Below are positions 46,290 through 57,590 of a DNA stretch of 64,000 bases, in pieces. The notes beneath the pieces were generated by a model, which saw nothing but the letters and a program-made list of their open reading frames with translations, ran no database searches and was not told where the DNA came from. Each line of letters starts with the position of its first letter. Position 1 is the first letter of the stretch. The stretch lies in assembly GCA_949128115.1 (NCBI GenBank), contig OX421963.1, positions 496,001 to 560,000 on the forward strand. Direction: 5' to 3'. The position numbers and the translations under genes are program-made. The DNA comes from Anaspis maculata (lineage: Eukaryota > Arthropoda > Insecta > Coleoptera > Scraptiidae).

Positions 46290-46650
46290 CTATTTTTTTT
46301 GCTCAGAAACAAGGAGCTTTCAGAAAAAAAACAACAAATTGGGCTCTGGAAAGTGGCGATTTCGAGATGTTTTCAAAAGTTTCAAACCCAAATATCTCGA
46401 CAATGAAGCTAGAAAAATAACCAGTGGGGTAAAAAATAGGGGGTAAAAAATAGAAACACCCCCCCCCCATTATCCACGCCTGATCTTTTTTTTTGCAACA
46501 CGTTATATTGTTCGATAGAAACCTATTTCAATGAACTTTGGTTCAAATTTGAACAAAATCGGTCACACCATTCAAAAGTTATGTGAAAAAATCGATTTTA
46601 AAAATTCAACTTGAACTTGAACCCTGTAACTTTTCAACGGAGCATTTTAG
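46290..46650. repeat. Extra direct copy of a palindrome arm
   Basis: GATTTCGAGATGTTTTC, TTTCAAACCCAAATATCTCG, then a C run, CACGCCTGATC and AAAATCGGTCACACC follow the same order as 47870-48190. It is a diverged copy outside the palindrome proper. Confidence 0.7.
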
Positions 46651-46747
46651 GACATCGAAGTTATTTTTTTTTCTAGTCCATTTTTGATGGGGAATCTCCC
46701 CTAAAAGTTTGTAACCGTAATTGCGAAACACTCTGTATACAGGTGTG

Positions 46748-48312
46748 CCGAAATTGATGCAACAAAATGCACAAGGAGATAAAAGATTGAGAAAATAATG
46801 GGACTTTCTGAATAAACATACCCTCATAATAGCTATTTACGATACAAGAAGCGAGTATGGAGCAACCCCGCTCACAAAATAAGATACTTTTAACGCGTGT
46901 ATCGTACAAGATGTTATCTACACTGGTCTTTGAAATGTTTGGTAAATAATGTCAGAATTTATTGAAAATATGACAGGAACGCGCAGGATCATCACTTTCA
47001 GCACGTCGCCCATGACGACGTGTTAAAAGTGACGGGTATTATTTACCGCTTGTAGATAAACGTATATTACCCGAAACTGACAGGTAAAGTGTCCATTACA
47101 AGCGTCTTTTGACGCAGGAAAGTGAGATTCTCCTGCGTCAAAAACGTTTTGTTTGCTGGAAACTGTTGGAAACCGGACCCAGCAACGTGATGTTTGCCAA
47201 ATTGTGCCAGAATAATTTCTTTCTTTGTGGTTTATTGAGGGAGTTTCGGGTAAAACGTTATACATAATACGCCAGGAAAGTGTCTTTACAGGGCACGTAG
47301 ACTTCTAGGCCTCGCTTACGCTCGTCCTTGAATATGCCTACTATCCCTGTGAAGATTCACTTTCCTGCCTCATTATGTGAATAACTATTAACGGTAAACG
47401 GAGATACAGGCCTTCAAAGTTGTTTTTTTGAAATCAGATATTTCTTTGAATAACTTCTGGACCGTTCAACCGATTTTATTCAAATTTAAACCAAACTCTA
47501 CTGAAACAGGTCTCTATTGAAGAATTGCGACTTATTTCATCGAACACTTTCAAGGGCGAAGATAATAGAAGGTACCCTCCCCCTTTTCCCCTATTTTTTA
47601 CTTCCTGAATATTTTCAGAAATGGTTCCAAGTTTTGAAATTTTGTTCATTGCTGAAAGTTGCACCATTTTTGAGATATTTGAGTTTGAAACTTCGGAAAA
47701 CATCTCGGAATCGCCACTTTCAAAGGCCTTAAAAATTAAAATTCAAGAAAACTCATGATTCTTCAACTGAAATACATTTTTCTAGGTGTTTCAAGTTGAT
47801 GTACCACCATTTTCTGACGAGAAACATGAAGTTTTTCAGAAAATAAAGTTTGGGCCCTGGAAAAATACATGGCAATTTTGAGATGTTTTCCAAAGTTTTC
47901 AAACCCAAATACCTTGAAAATGAAGCGCCGAATCGAAATTTTGCGCGAGTAACTTTTTTCTCTGAATTAAACGTCCAATTTAAAAATTTGAACCATTTCC
48001 AAAAATATTGGAGAAGGTGAAAAAAAGGGAGGGAAAAGGGAGAGGGAAGCTCCTATTATCTTCGCCCCTAAAAATGTTTGATAAGATGCGTTACTACTGT
48101 TCAGCAAAGACTTGTTTTAGTAAACTTTGGCTCAAATTGGAATAAAATCGGTTCGACGGTTCAAAAGTTATGCAAAAAACTGTTCTAAAAAAAAACTTTG
48201 AAGGCCTGTACCTATCTCCGTTATTAGACGCTTGCGAGGGTATGTTTATCAAGAAAGTCCCCTTATTTTTCAATTTCCTATGTTTCTTCGAATTTTGTTG
48301 CAATAATTTCGG
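46748..48312. mobile_element. Palindromic foldback element 5, with a ~550-bp internal insert
   Basis: GGGACTTTCTGAATAAACAT (about 46800) is inverse to ATGTTTATCAAGAAAGTCCC (about 48243-48262). GGAGATACAGGCCTTCAAAG (about 47400) is inverse to CTTTGAAGGCCTGTACC (about 48197), and the match continues to a centre near 47790. The left arm is broken at about 46842-47394 by a sequence absent from the right arm. That insert holds strong hairpins, one with a perfect 13-bp stem at 47107-47119 and 47131-47143. Exact outer ends are uncertain. Confidence 0.7.
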
Positions 48313-48549
48313 AACTTGAGTACTTCATTCTTATCGTACCTACCTACTACATATCAAGTATCATTTCCACAGTCCAAGGAAGATGAAGTGTGAACAAGTA
48401 TGAGCAAGTAAATTCCTCAAGTTGGCGTAGATTCCTTGGATTTTGCTTTTTCAAGTAGCTCATCGCACGACCTGACTCCACTCACTTAATAATAAGGAAT
48501 GTTCTCATTGCTCACATTTCATAAGTCTTTGAAAATTGACAAAATTTGT

Positions 48550-48725
48550 AAAAATGGAAGTTCGCGGAAGTGCGTAGAAGTTCATGGAAGTCTTGGAAGT
48601 TCGTGGAAGTCAGTGGAAGTCTTCTGGAAGTTAGTGGGAGTTGGTGGAAGTTAGCGGAAGTCAGTGAAAGTCTTTTGGAAGTTGATGGAAGTCAGTGGAA
48701 GTTAGTGGAAGTCAATGCAAATGGA
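48550..48725. repeat. GGAAGTCAGT 12-bp minisatellite, array 5
   Basis: Runs of GTGGAAGTTAGTGGAAGTCA units. The following flank has GGTGTACAAAATTCTTC and GCGGTTCGCCCCTCGAGG, shared with array 2. Confidence 0.9.
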
Positions 48726-49005
48726 AGTTTTGGTGTACAAAATTCTTCTTGCGGTTCGCCCCTCGAGGAAGTCTTATCAGTAGCAAGGGTTTCTTGGGAG
48801 ATACTGGAAACACGTGGTCTGACAAAAATTAAATCAGGTACGGAAGAAATACAACTGCAATCTTTTTGCGACTTCCCCGCTGGACTACAGCGGCGATTCC
48901 TATCGATACCAATGTAGTTTTTTTGGGGGAACTCTATAAATATGAAGATTAGCAAAGATGTGGATTACACTTTTTGGAGAACAGAAATATGAGGGAAAAT
49001 GTAGA
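48726..49005. repeat. Family Z element, second copy
   Basis: CACGTGGTCTGACAAAAATT, GGAAGAAATACAACTGCAAT and CTTTTTGCGACTTCCCC repeat the segment at 39605-39690. Confidence 0.75.
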
Positions 49006-50455
49006 TTATAGCAGCTACCAACTAAGGATGACAACGAAAACGTCCATTGGTAACAAAGCATTTAGCGTCCTACAGATATAAAACTGATAATAGGTATGAT
49101 ATGAGATTCAAAGAAAACTCATAGGATATTGTTTCCTGCTGGCGTGATTTCAAATCGTTTCGACATAATCGCCTCCATCAACGCAGTAAAGCCCGAAGAA
49201 TTCAGTCCAGTCATCAACTACCACTATACCGTAGGCCCTAGATTTTTCATCGCACTCTCATGATGTGAGGTAATCCAGCAGGACTTTATGGGTTTTAATA
49301 CCGCCGTTAATGCTCCTGTTTTGTTCGACCAGAGAGCATGATAATCTAAAATAACTCGCCTTGTTTTTATAGGCGTTTCGTTTTTTTAATTAGCCCGGAT
49401 TTTTCCTGTGACTATATGTTTTCCCGTGTTTCTTATTTCTCCATCGTGCACAGCTTTACGATCGCAGAAATTGAAACGTTACCATTGGACATTGCCACAT
49501 CATTCACCCGACGTGAAAACACTCTCCGCAAAACGCTCATGTTTCAACAATTTTATATTACCGTACGATGCTCGAGTTATTTCTTTCTCGTTTTGTATCG
49601 TAAAAGTTGTAATTAGTCTGGTTTGTTTGATGGCTTATGAGCATGTAAAGATAAAAAGTTTTGTTGAATAGCTATAGTGGCGATTGTATCGAAAAAATTT
49701 CTTAACCAGCTCCTATACGAAACAACGACTAGGTACTATCGAACAATCAAACATGAAAGAGAAAACATTGTGACTTGGGATAGCGTTGAAAGACTTGATT
49801 TGTGCAACATAAGAGAGCTGAAACACCCAAACACCCACGCACTTGCTGTAGGTACCTGTGCTTGTTGATTTATGTTCAAACAAATTTCAATTGGTGAATA
49901 ACATGATTTATCACCGGCAGTGCCATTATAGGTGTGTATTATGCTAATTAAAATATTATTTACGGTATTGGTTACTCGCGTTACATAATCGCGCTTCGAT
50001 AAAGTCACTTGAGCAAATTAATTTATAGCCGTGCATATTGCGTGTACCTCTATGGTCGTACCTGCCTATACCCAGTTATGTGTGTGTGTAGGTAACAATC
50101 GTTCTGTTAATGTGCAAGTGCTAAATTTAAATTAAGTCTGAAAGGTGGATGTCCTCCGATAAGTTCCTGTCGTACACCAGCCGTTCATTCAATAGGACAA
50201 TGCAAATCGATTATTGTGCGTGTCTGTTTTGAATACCATACACCTAGATTCTCTGGCGAGACCACCTTGACCACAATTTCTATACCGAAATCCAGATGGC
50301 TTCTGCAATAAAGACGTACTGCCCGGAACAAGAACACTGTACAGTGTACACTCTGTACCTACATAGTGATGTGAAATTACGTGTAATTTATAAAAATGTA
50401 GAATTGTTGATTGATCTCTACAGAGATCTACACACGGAAAAAAGTAGGACTGCAA
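49006..50455. other. No gene or repeat recognised
   Basis: This interval appears single-copy within the window. Open frames up to 90 codons have no domain. Confidence 0.4.
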
Positions 50456-50800
50456 TTTTTAAAAGCTCAAGTATGTAATTCCTAGTGGTCCAGAAAACAT
50501 TTTGGTGACAACGTATGTGGGTTTGTAACAATTACATACCTCGTTTTCGAAAAAATGAAGGTTGTAAAAATCAATGACCCAGGTAGGTAATAATGCTGAT
50601 GGCTCAGGTATGTAATATCTGACGATCCAGAGAGCAGCAAAGAAGGGCGCAGGCATGTAATCGAGTAAAGAGCCAGGTATGTAATATTTAATGACCCAGG
50701 GAAGACTAGATAACGGCGCAAGTATGTAACCGCAAAGTTAGAGCCAGGTATGTAATATCTGATGATCCAGAGCGACGACTAGATAGTGGCGCATGTTCCG
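50456..50800. repeat. 67-bp tandem array with GTATGTAAT motif
   Basis: CAGGTATGTAATATCTGA or a close variant starts units at 50609, 50676 and 50743, exactly 67 bases apart, with weaker units upstream from about 50470. A second, half-period GTATGTAAC/GCATGTAAT word lies within units. Confidence 0.8.
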
Positions 50801-51164
50801 CAGATTCGCTGATATACATTCAAAAGTAGGTACCTACATGCACCATGCACATGGTCTTCTTGGAACTTATCTGCCGAATAATGTTGTAAGGCACCAACTT
50901 GATTGGAATATGAAAATACCGGCTCCAAGCCAACTCATATTAAAATCTTATGAGAAATTCGTTGCGAGCTTTCACACTATAGCTGTGGTATGACAAATGC
51001 TTCAGTGTTTGTTCTGGAAGTGCCCACTGGCACAGTATTTGACTCCACTGGGTCATTGTATCTTTACTCGAAGACGATGCCTACCGGACTGACTGGCGTT
51101 GGCTTCAATCTGGCCTTTGCTCCACAGTCGAGCACGTGATTGGTAAAAAGAATATCTACCTAAA

Positions 51165-51400
51165 TGTGGTCATTACATATCCCGGTCATCACCAGAAAGA
51201 ATTGCAAGTTGGGGTATGTAATTTCTAATGGTCCCAGGACTGTGTACGTCGCAGTCATTCATCGCAGACGGAATTGCAAGTCTAGGTATGTAATTTCTGA
51301 TGCTACCAGGAGAGTGAGCGTCGCAGTCATTCATCGCACAAGTATTATTGATGGCAAGGAGTAGTCTTAGTTACAGACTTCAGGTATGTAATAATTACAG
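51165..51400. repeat. 70-bp repeat related to the 67-bp array
   Basis: GGTATGTAATTTCT(A/G)ATG begins two units at about 51214 and 51284. Both contain GTCGCAGTCATTCATCGCA. They share the GTATGTAAT core with 50456-50800. Confidence 0.75.
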
Positions 51401-51734
51401 CTTTGGTGCAGCACTGATTGAAGCCAACAATTGTCTGCATTTGTCGCTGACCTGTCTCTACATATTTTACCTACTTGAGTCAGTGATGGTCACTACCTGC
51501 CGGTTCGGAAAACAGTGAACTGTAATATTTGCTATCCTGGGGTGATACTGGATAATGCTGAAGGCAGTAGTTTTTTGAACTACTACCAAAAACTCAATAA
51601 TTACTACCAAAGTTGATAAATATTGACCACCTGGATATTCACGTATTGAAATGGTTGGTAGCAATTCAGATATTTAATGACCTGAGCCTGTAACGCCTAC
51701 AGATTTCCGCTAAAGCATTTTTCTCCGTGCAGAA
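51401..51734. other. No gene recognised
   Basis: Ordinary sequence up to the reversed GATTTCTA array; nothing further is visible. Confidence 0.35.
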
Positions 51735-52030
51735 ATGCAGAGAAACTTTTGAAAATCCTTGAGAATCTTGAGGAAAACTTACCTACAGAACCTTTTGAAA
51801 ACCCTCGAAAATCCCGTAGAAATCTTCAAAAGACCATAGAAGGTGTCAGAGCGTTTTTAGAAATCTCACACGAGTTTTCAGGATCTCGTGAAAATTTTTC
51901 AAAATCCCTAGAAATCTCCGGAAATTCTGAAGAGAAACCCTTAGAAATTCTTGAGAATCTTGTGGATCTTCCGAAAAATCGGTTGTGTCACCCAAAAACT
52001 TTCCCGATTAGTATCCAGGAACCTATGTAA
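51735..52030. repeat. GATTTCTA-type minisatellite in reverse orientation
   Basis: GAAAATCCTTGAGAATCTTG, GAAATCTTC and AGAAATTC words are the inverse of the 33831-38165 units. Confidence 0.8.
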
Positions 52031-52084
52031 TTTTTTGTTCGAAACGTCCCTTCGGGTGGGAAGTTGGAAATACAGAGAAAGTTG

Positions 52085-52370
52085 AAAACAATTTGGAGAA
52101 AACTATTTTCAACCGGAAAATTCCCGGGAATTCAACAAAATTGTTGGAAAATGTTCAAGAACCAGTTATGGACAGGGAGCTGGTGCCTCAAAACTTACGT
52201 CATAAGGAACATGATTTTTACCTTGTAGGTCTAATGTGCGTTGATAAGGTTGTTGAAAATTGCTTTGTCTTACATGTCAGACTGAGGGCTTTAGACTGGT
52301 ATGAGTCTGTCAATTTTGAAAAAAATGGCAAAAAATTTACGTCATAGGGCGACATAATTATCATTTCTTG
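52085..52370. repeat. Inverted family X tail followed by family Y copy 3
   Basis: GGAAAATTCCCGGGAATTC and AAAATGTTCAAGAACCAGTT are the inverse of the X tail at 63713-63755. From 52172 the sequence becomes family Y (GGTGCCTCAAAACTTACGTC). Confidence 0.75.
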
Positions 52371-53650
52371 AATACCATAAAATCGAGTTGGTTTGATGTT
52401 CGGTGTAAGCCAGCTTGAAACTGAAAAATGTGGCAATACCCGCGGGAAAGTTGCTGTTGTTTTATTATTATTTTAATGTAGAGTGTTCTTTTATCGGAAG
52501 CTAGAGAATTGTTCAGGCTACAAGAAGAAACCTTGAAAGATGAAATCAAAGCCATATTACAGCTACAACACATTTTTTTTAACTGCGCAGAGGTATTTTC
52601 AAGTGACATTTGGGACTTCGTCATTTTTTTCAATAAATTATTTTTCTCACCTTTGTAACCAGTCACGTCGCGTTTATGATATGATAGTCTTATGCAGAAA
52701 AGTCCATATGATTCATCCGATTTCAAATCCAAAAGATTAATGCGTCCAACGCAAAAATAACCCAAATTGAAAAAACCGACGTTATTTTGGTCCCAAAATC
52801 ACGTTTTTCTGCCGAATAATTGCTCAAAAGATTTTTTAAGCAGAATTTAAATGTCATAATCGGATTTGCAAGGTCAGTTTTAGTGAGAAACGATACCCAA
52901 CATGCCACTATTGTCTCAATATTATTGAAAACCAAATTTCTTGCATAGGTCACCAATTGCCCCCCTCCCGAGCTCCCCTAACGGGGAACATAGACGTCTA
53001 GTTTTTCATCAAGTTTCACTTATAACCCAATGTATCCAAATATAATAAATTTGAAGCCACTGACTAGATCACTCTTGTCCTAGAATTTATTTGATGGGAA
53101 TTTTGCCCCCCCCCCCCTCAAAAATTATGACGCACACGGAGGAAAGTTGGGGACTTTCAGTATGTTGTTTAGTAAGGTTTAGTGGGTACGATACCGTAAA
53201 GATTGCACGTGGATTAATTTGTTTCATGTTAAATGCTAAAAAGCCTGGGCTATAGGAAAAGGGAGGCAAAATCAAAATAAAACTAGATTTTTTTCGAAAA
53301 GAGATGTTTCGACTTGTATTTTTGCGCTTTTGCTAAGCATGCAGACAACAAAATGGCTAAGGAAACGTGCCATCGATATTATCCGACCTTGTGGTCGATT
53401 TTACCCCACTGGTCGATATTACCCGCAAAAATTTTTACTTCGAACAGTTCGAACAAGTTCTACATGACAAAACATGTTTTTTGTCAATATTTTTTTACGT
53501 TTTTCAACTGTGTTATTTTACTGCAAATCGGCATTTTTTTCTTAAAACTCTTGCCTAGTTCGTTAGTCTCATTACATGTATTTACCATGATATAGGCATC
53601 CAATTGATTTGCCTCTACTTTTTTGTTTTTCATATTTTAAAAAGTGGAGA
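52371..53650. other. No gene recognised
   Basis: AT-rich DNA with a C-rich run at 53107-53118. Open frames up to 134 codons (52361-52765 minus) show no domain or convincing coding bias. Confidence 0.4.
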
Positions 53651-53658
53651 CACACTTA

Positions 53659-53795
53659 TGGTGCGATTCTCTAAAAAATTACATTCCATAAAGCCTCTGT
53701 TACGTTGTTATTATCTAGGCAACAGCCAATGGCCGACACGGATTTTTACATAACAGAGCGTTTATGGAATGTTATTTTTTACAGAATAGCACCAT
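53659..53795. mobile_element. 137-bp MITE with TTA target duplication
   Basis: TGGTGCGATTCT at the left is inverse to AGAATAGCACCA at the right, and pairing continues for about 36 bases (AAAAATTACATTCCATAAA against its inverse). TTA lies outside both ends (53656-53658 and 53796-53798). A 3-bp TTA/TAA target is typical of PIF/Harbinger-type (Tourist-like) MITEs. No coding capacity. Confidence 0.8.
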
Positions 53796-53798
53796 TAG

Positions 53799-54165
53799 TA
53801 TGTAAATGTATTGTGTAAAATACACCAGACTAACGGATTTTGCAAGAATTGTCGAGAAAAGCTCCAATTTGCATTGAGATATCATAATTTATAGGACTAA
53901 AAAAAATACGCTAATGAAACTGAAGAGAACTTGGTGCAACCGAAGGCAGATACGTACATTACCCTAAACGTTAAGTTGAATAATACAATTATAGGTTCCA
54001 TCATTCACATTTATCACATTCGATTTCAAAATCTCTTTATTTACCTCTTCCCTGGTATTATTAGAGGAATGCGGCTTTTTCGAATATAGGTACATCTCAT
54101 GAACGTAAATTTTGAGGAGTTGTTCTTTTTTAGAGGTTGATGGTAGAAAACACCTGCTCAAGACG
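53799..54165. other. No gene recognised
   Basis: It contains GTAAAATACACCAGACTAACG (about 53815-53836), closely matched at 57590-57611 beyond the LINE. This is a short dispersed repeat. Confidence 0.45.
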
Positions 54166-54600
54166 TTCGAAAAAGGTAACTTTTCTTGGAGGTTTGATAG
54201 ATCATCTCACGGAAATCCAAAAAAGGTAACCTTTTTTAGAGCATATACAAACTTACCAAAGAAATTTTTTTTGAGCTGAAATAGAACTTCTCAGAAAAGT
54301 TGGAGAACGGTAACTTTAAGGGTAACCTTTGGAGCTTCATAATTTTATAAAACATTTTTAATAAGTTCTGAAAAAGGTAACCTTCTTTGGAGCTTGAGAG
54401 AACATCATAGAGAAATTGGAGAAAGGTAACCTCTTTGGAGCTTGATAGAACATCCCAAAGAAGTGCAAAAGTGGTAACATTTTTGGAGCTCAATAGAACA
54501 TCACAAAAAATTTGGAATAAGGTGACCTCTCTGTATCTTGATAGGGCATATCAAAGCCGTTTGGAAGAGGTAACTGTTTCTCGATCTCAATAGAACATCT
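54166..54600. repeat. ~50-bp tandem array with GGTAACCT
   Basis: AAAGGTAACCT, a T-rich spacer, TTGGAGCTTGATAGAACATC and a CA(A/T)AGAAATTGGA word repeat about eight times with a spacing near 48-50 bases. Confidence 0.8.
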
Positions 54601-54842
54601 TAGGCCTCTCTGAGAGGACTCTTGCCCACTGGGCATCAGGTTCTGACATGAAAAACTCCTCTTTTGCAAAAAAGTACATTCTGGAATATCTCAGCAAGAG
54701 TTTTCTCTATAATTATGAGCCGAAGGACGACAGTTTTTCATCATACAATAAAATAATAGCAAGAAATAAAGTTGAAAAGTAGCGCCAAACAGTTCTCACA
54801 AAAAAGTATTTTTTTCATATTTTAAAAGTCAAGGCACATCAG

Positions 54843-55241
54843 TTACATGACGGTATTTTTGCCATCAACATTCACAGACGCCGCCTCGAACTCCTGGTCA
54901 CTTCTGTCAATAGTTCCAAGCGATTTTTCAGTAAATTCCAAGTCTGTTCTCACCAAGATGAGAACTCCACCTCCCCGCATCCCATCTCTGCAGTAGCTGG
55001 TGGCTACGTTGTAATTATCCACTTGTAGTTGCTCGAGTTCTTCCCTGGATAACCATGCTTCAGTCAAACAAACTATTTCTGGATATTGTTGTTCTTCGAG
55101 GAATAATGAAAGATGCAAGACCTTTTGTCGGATACTTCGGATGTTCAGATTTAACACTCGAACTGCTACCTGTGAGTCTTGATTCCCTGGCGATGATGGA
55201 AAAACCGCCGAACCATAGCTCCCGCAGGCCAGCTGATGCAA
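54843..55241 (-). pseudogene. LINE endonuclease N-terminal fragment (inverted part)
   Basis: The reading RVLNLNIRSIRQKVLHLSLF, then YPEIVCLTEAWLS and GMRGGGVLILVRTDL, is the first third of an APE-type endonuclease (N and E catalytic motifs). It stops at the inversion end near 54840, and the remaining GD and SDH motifs are not in the window. It overlaps the ORF1 end in another frame, as usual in the family. Confidence 0.8.
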
Positions 55242-55575
55242 TCTTTTGCTTTCTCTAGGTTGGCCAAATTTATTATAACTTTGAAGGCTTTATGATTTTG
55301 GGTTGGCCCCTCCTCTAAATCCTCACAATGCACCTCTGGAAACCTAGCTTTCAAAAATTCCACGACAGATTTCTTCTCGGTATCTAAGTCAAGTCTTGAC
55401 AAATGGAAATAGGCTTTTTTGGGGATTGTTTTGATTGCGTCGGAAACAGAGGAGGCCTCACCGATAATAAAATTGGTTTTTGTCCGAGTCGTCTTTTTCA
55501 CCTTGGGAGGTTTTATGATATGCGGTTTTGCGGGCATATCGGCTTTTTCAGTTATTCTCTTTGTTTGAGCGTTAT
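55166..55575 (-). pseudogene. LINE ORF1 C-terminal fragment (inverted part)
   Basis: From about 55575 the minus strand reads a Lys-rich stretch (KVKKTTRTKTNFIIGEASSV), then PKKAYFHLSRLDLDTEKKSV and KAFKVIINLANLEKAKD, a pattern typical of the C-terminal domain of CR1/Jockey-type ORF1 proteins. The open frame seen above 55575 is only antisense to the RT part and is not included. Confidence 0.65.
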
Positions 55576-55579
55576 AAAA

Positions 55580-57310
55580 AATAGTGTGGGTGGGAAACCT
55601 AGACCGGGCTTTCCCTCGTCTATGGTGACTCAGAACGGGAGAATTACTGAGGTTGAAGATTATCCCAATGCATTCAACGAGCACTTCATCACTAGTATAG
55701 ATAATTTGGTATCGGGGTGTAAAGTAAAGACTCGCGCATCCATCACACATAGGATAAATAGCATGTTTTCATCAGAGGTAACTGTGGATGAGACATTTAA
55801 TGCTATCATGAGACTCTCAAATACGGGTTCTGTAGGCATGGACGAGCTCCCGACTAGAGTATTGAAATCGGCGGCTTCGTTTATATGTGGGCCGCTGGCT
55901 TATGTTATCAATTTAAGCTTTGAGCATTCTATTTCTCCTCAGCAGCTTAAGACAGCAAAAATAGTTCCAATCTATAAGATGGGGAAGAAGTCAGAAATCG
56001 GAAACTATAGACCGGTCGCGATTCTCCCTGTACTCTCGAAGGTGTTTGAGCGGCTGTTTTGCGATAGGCTGGTATCCTTTGTGGACAAATACTTGATTAT
56101 TACGCATCGACAGTTTGGATTTAGAAGGGGTAGGTCTACTCAGGACGCGATGATTTCTGTTTACGACAGACTGTTAACCGACTTCGAGGACAGAATGAAG
56201 AGTGCTGGACTGTTTTTTGACTTAAGCAAGGCGTTTGACACAATAAACCATGAGCTGCTGATAGACAAGTTGGACAGGTACGGAGTTAGGGGTAGGGCCC
56301 TGAATTGGGTGGTATCTTATCTGTCGGATCGGGATCAGTTCGTGTCTGTCAGTGAGGGTGGTAGGAATTTCTCTTCATCTAGACTCGGATTGCGTCATGG
56401 GGTTCCTCAGGGTAGTATCCTCGGTCCAATTCTCTTTATTATATTTATTAATGATCTGTCACTGACCGATGCTTTTTGCACCTTTTACGCTGATGACATT
56501 GCGTCTGTTTCCTCTGCAGACAGCTACGCGCGATTGCAGACAAAGCTCTCGGCTGCTTTGTCTCAGGTCTCAGTCTGGTGTGACGAGAACGAACTTGTTC
56601 TGAATTCTGACAAGACGGGTTTTGTTCTATTCAGTCCGAATATGAATCTAGCGGACTTGAGTCTGCTTGTCAGAACACCGGACAACAAATCTTTACCACA
56701 AATAAGTGAGACGAAATTTTTAGGGGTCTTGATGGATTCTCACCTGGTGTGGTCATCCCAGACTCGGAGGATCGTGGTAGCGCTGTCATCTAAAGCGTTT
56801 GCCATCATGCAGTTGAAGAACATTGTAAACTGCGAGACTGTCCTAATCTCTTACTTTGCGTGCATTCAGCCAATTTTAACCTATGAAGTTCTCTGTTGGG
56901 GCAACAGTCCTGGTTCTCGAAGAGTTTTCACGGCCCAATAGCGTGTTTTTCGCCACATGTTTGGCCTGTCGCCAAGGACTAGTTGTCGCAAGTCTTTTGT
57001 GAGCCACGGGCTGCTCACTGCCTGCTCCATCTATATCTTGGAATCTGTTTGCCGCGTTCGCAGAAGCGTTGATCAGTTCACAACAAACAGAAAAGGCAAT
57101 GCTTATGAGACCAGAGGTGCCGCCAGATTGTTTATCCCCCTACATAAGTACACTAAGACCAAAAATAGTCCTCATTCAATGTCAGTTAAGTTGTTCAATC
57201 ACCTGCCCTTGGAGATAAAAAACATTGGTAGTTATGTATCATTTCGACAAAATGTAAGAAAAATGTTAATCGATGGTTGTTTCTACACTGTGGATGATTT
57301 TCTGATATAA
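55580..57310 (+). pseudogene. LINE reverse transcriptase with one in-frame stop
   Basis: The frame carries the RT domain: KIVPIYKMGKKSEIGNYRPV, FGFRRGRST, FFDLSKAFDTINHE (motif A), GVPQGSILGPILF (motif B), TFYADD (catalytic motif C) and ETKFLGVLMDSHL. A TAG at 56939-56941 interrupts it (RVFTAQ, stop, RVFRHMFGL). The same frame then runs to a natural stop at 57308-57310, giving the usual C-terminal segment (TRGAARLFIPLHKYTKTKNS, LFNHLPLEIK). No RNase H domain is present. Apart from the stop, the RT is intact, so decay is light. The clade is probably CR1/Jockey-like, by inference. Confidence 0.85.
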
Positions 57311-57590
57311 GCTGCAAGACTTTTTTTTTAATTTCTGTTACCTCTAAAGTTTGTATTTGTTATGTACATATTGCACATATTGTTATTGTTGTAATTTTTG
57401 TGACAAAGATTGTTATATCTATCTGTTATATATTGTTTAATCTTAAGTTGGTATACATAATATGGACACCCTGTTATATTGAAAACTGATGTTTGTTGGA
57501 CAAACTAAACATTGACAAGCTTCCGACACTGTTGTAAAGATGGTCATTGGAATGAACATAATCTTTTCTCATCTTATCTTATCTTATTGT

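Larger units (their letters stand above)
54840..57590 (+). mobile_element. 5'-inverted (twin-primed) non-LTR retrotransposon copy
   Basis: The RT part (about 55580-57310) lies on the plus strand. The preceding parts of the same element, the end of ORF1 and the start of the endonuclease, lie on the minus strand (about 55575 down to 54840). Such a 5' inversion is the known product of twin priming. The 3' end is a short (ATCTT)n-like repeat at about 57567-57587 rather than poly(A), as in several CR1/L2-like groups. No clear target duplication was found. The element has one premature stop in RT. Confidence 0.82.
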
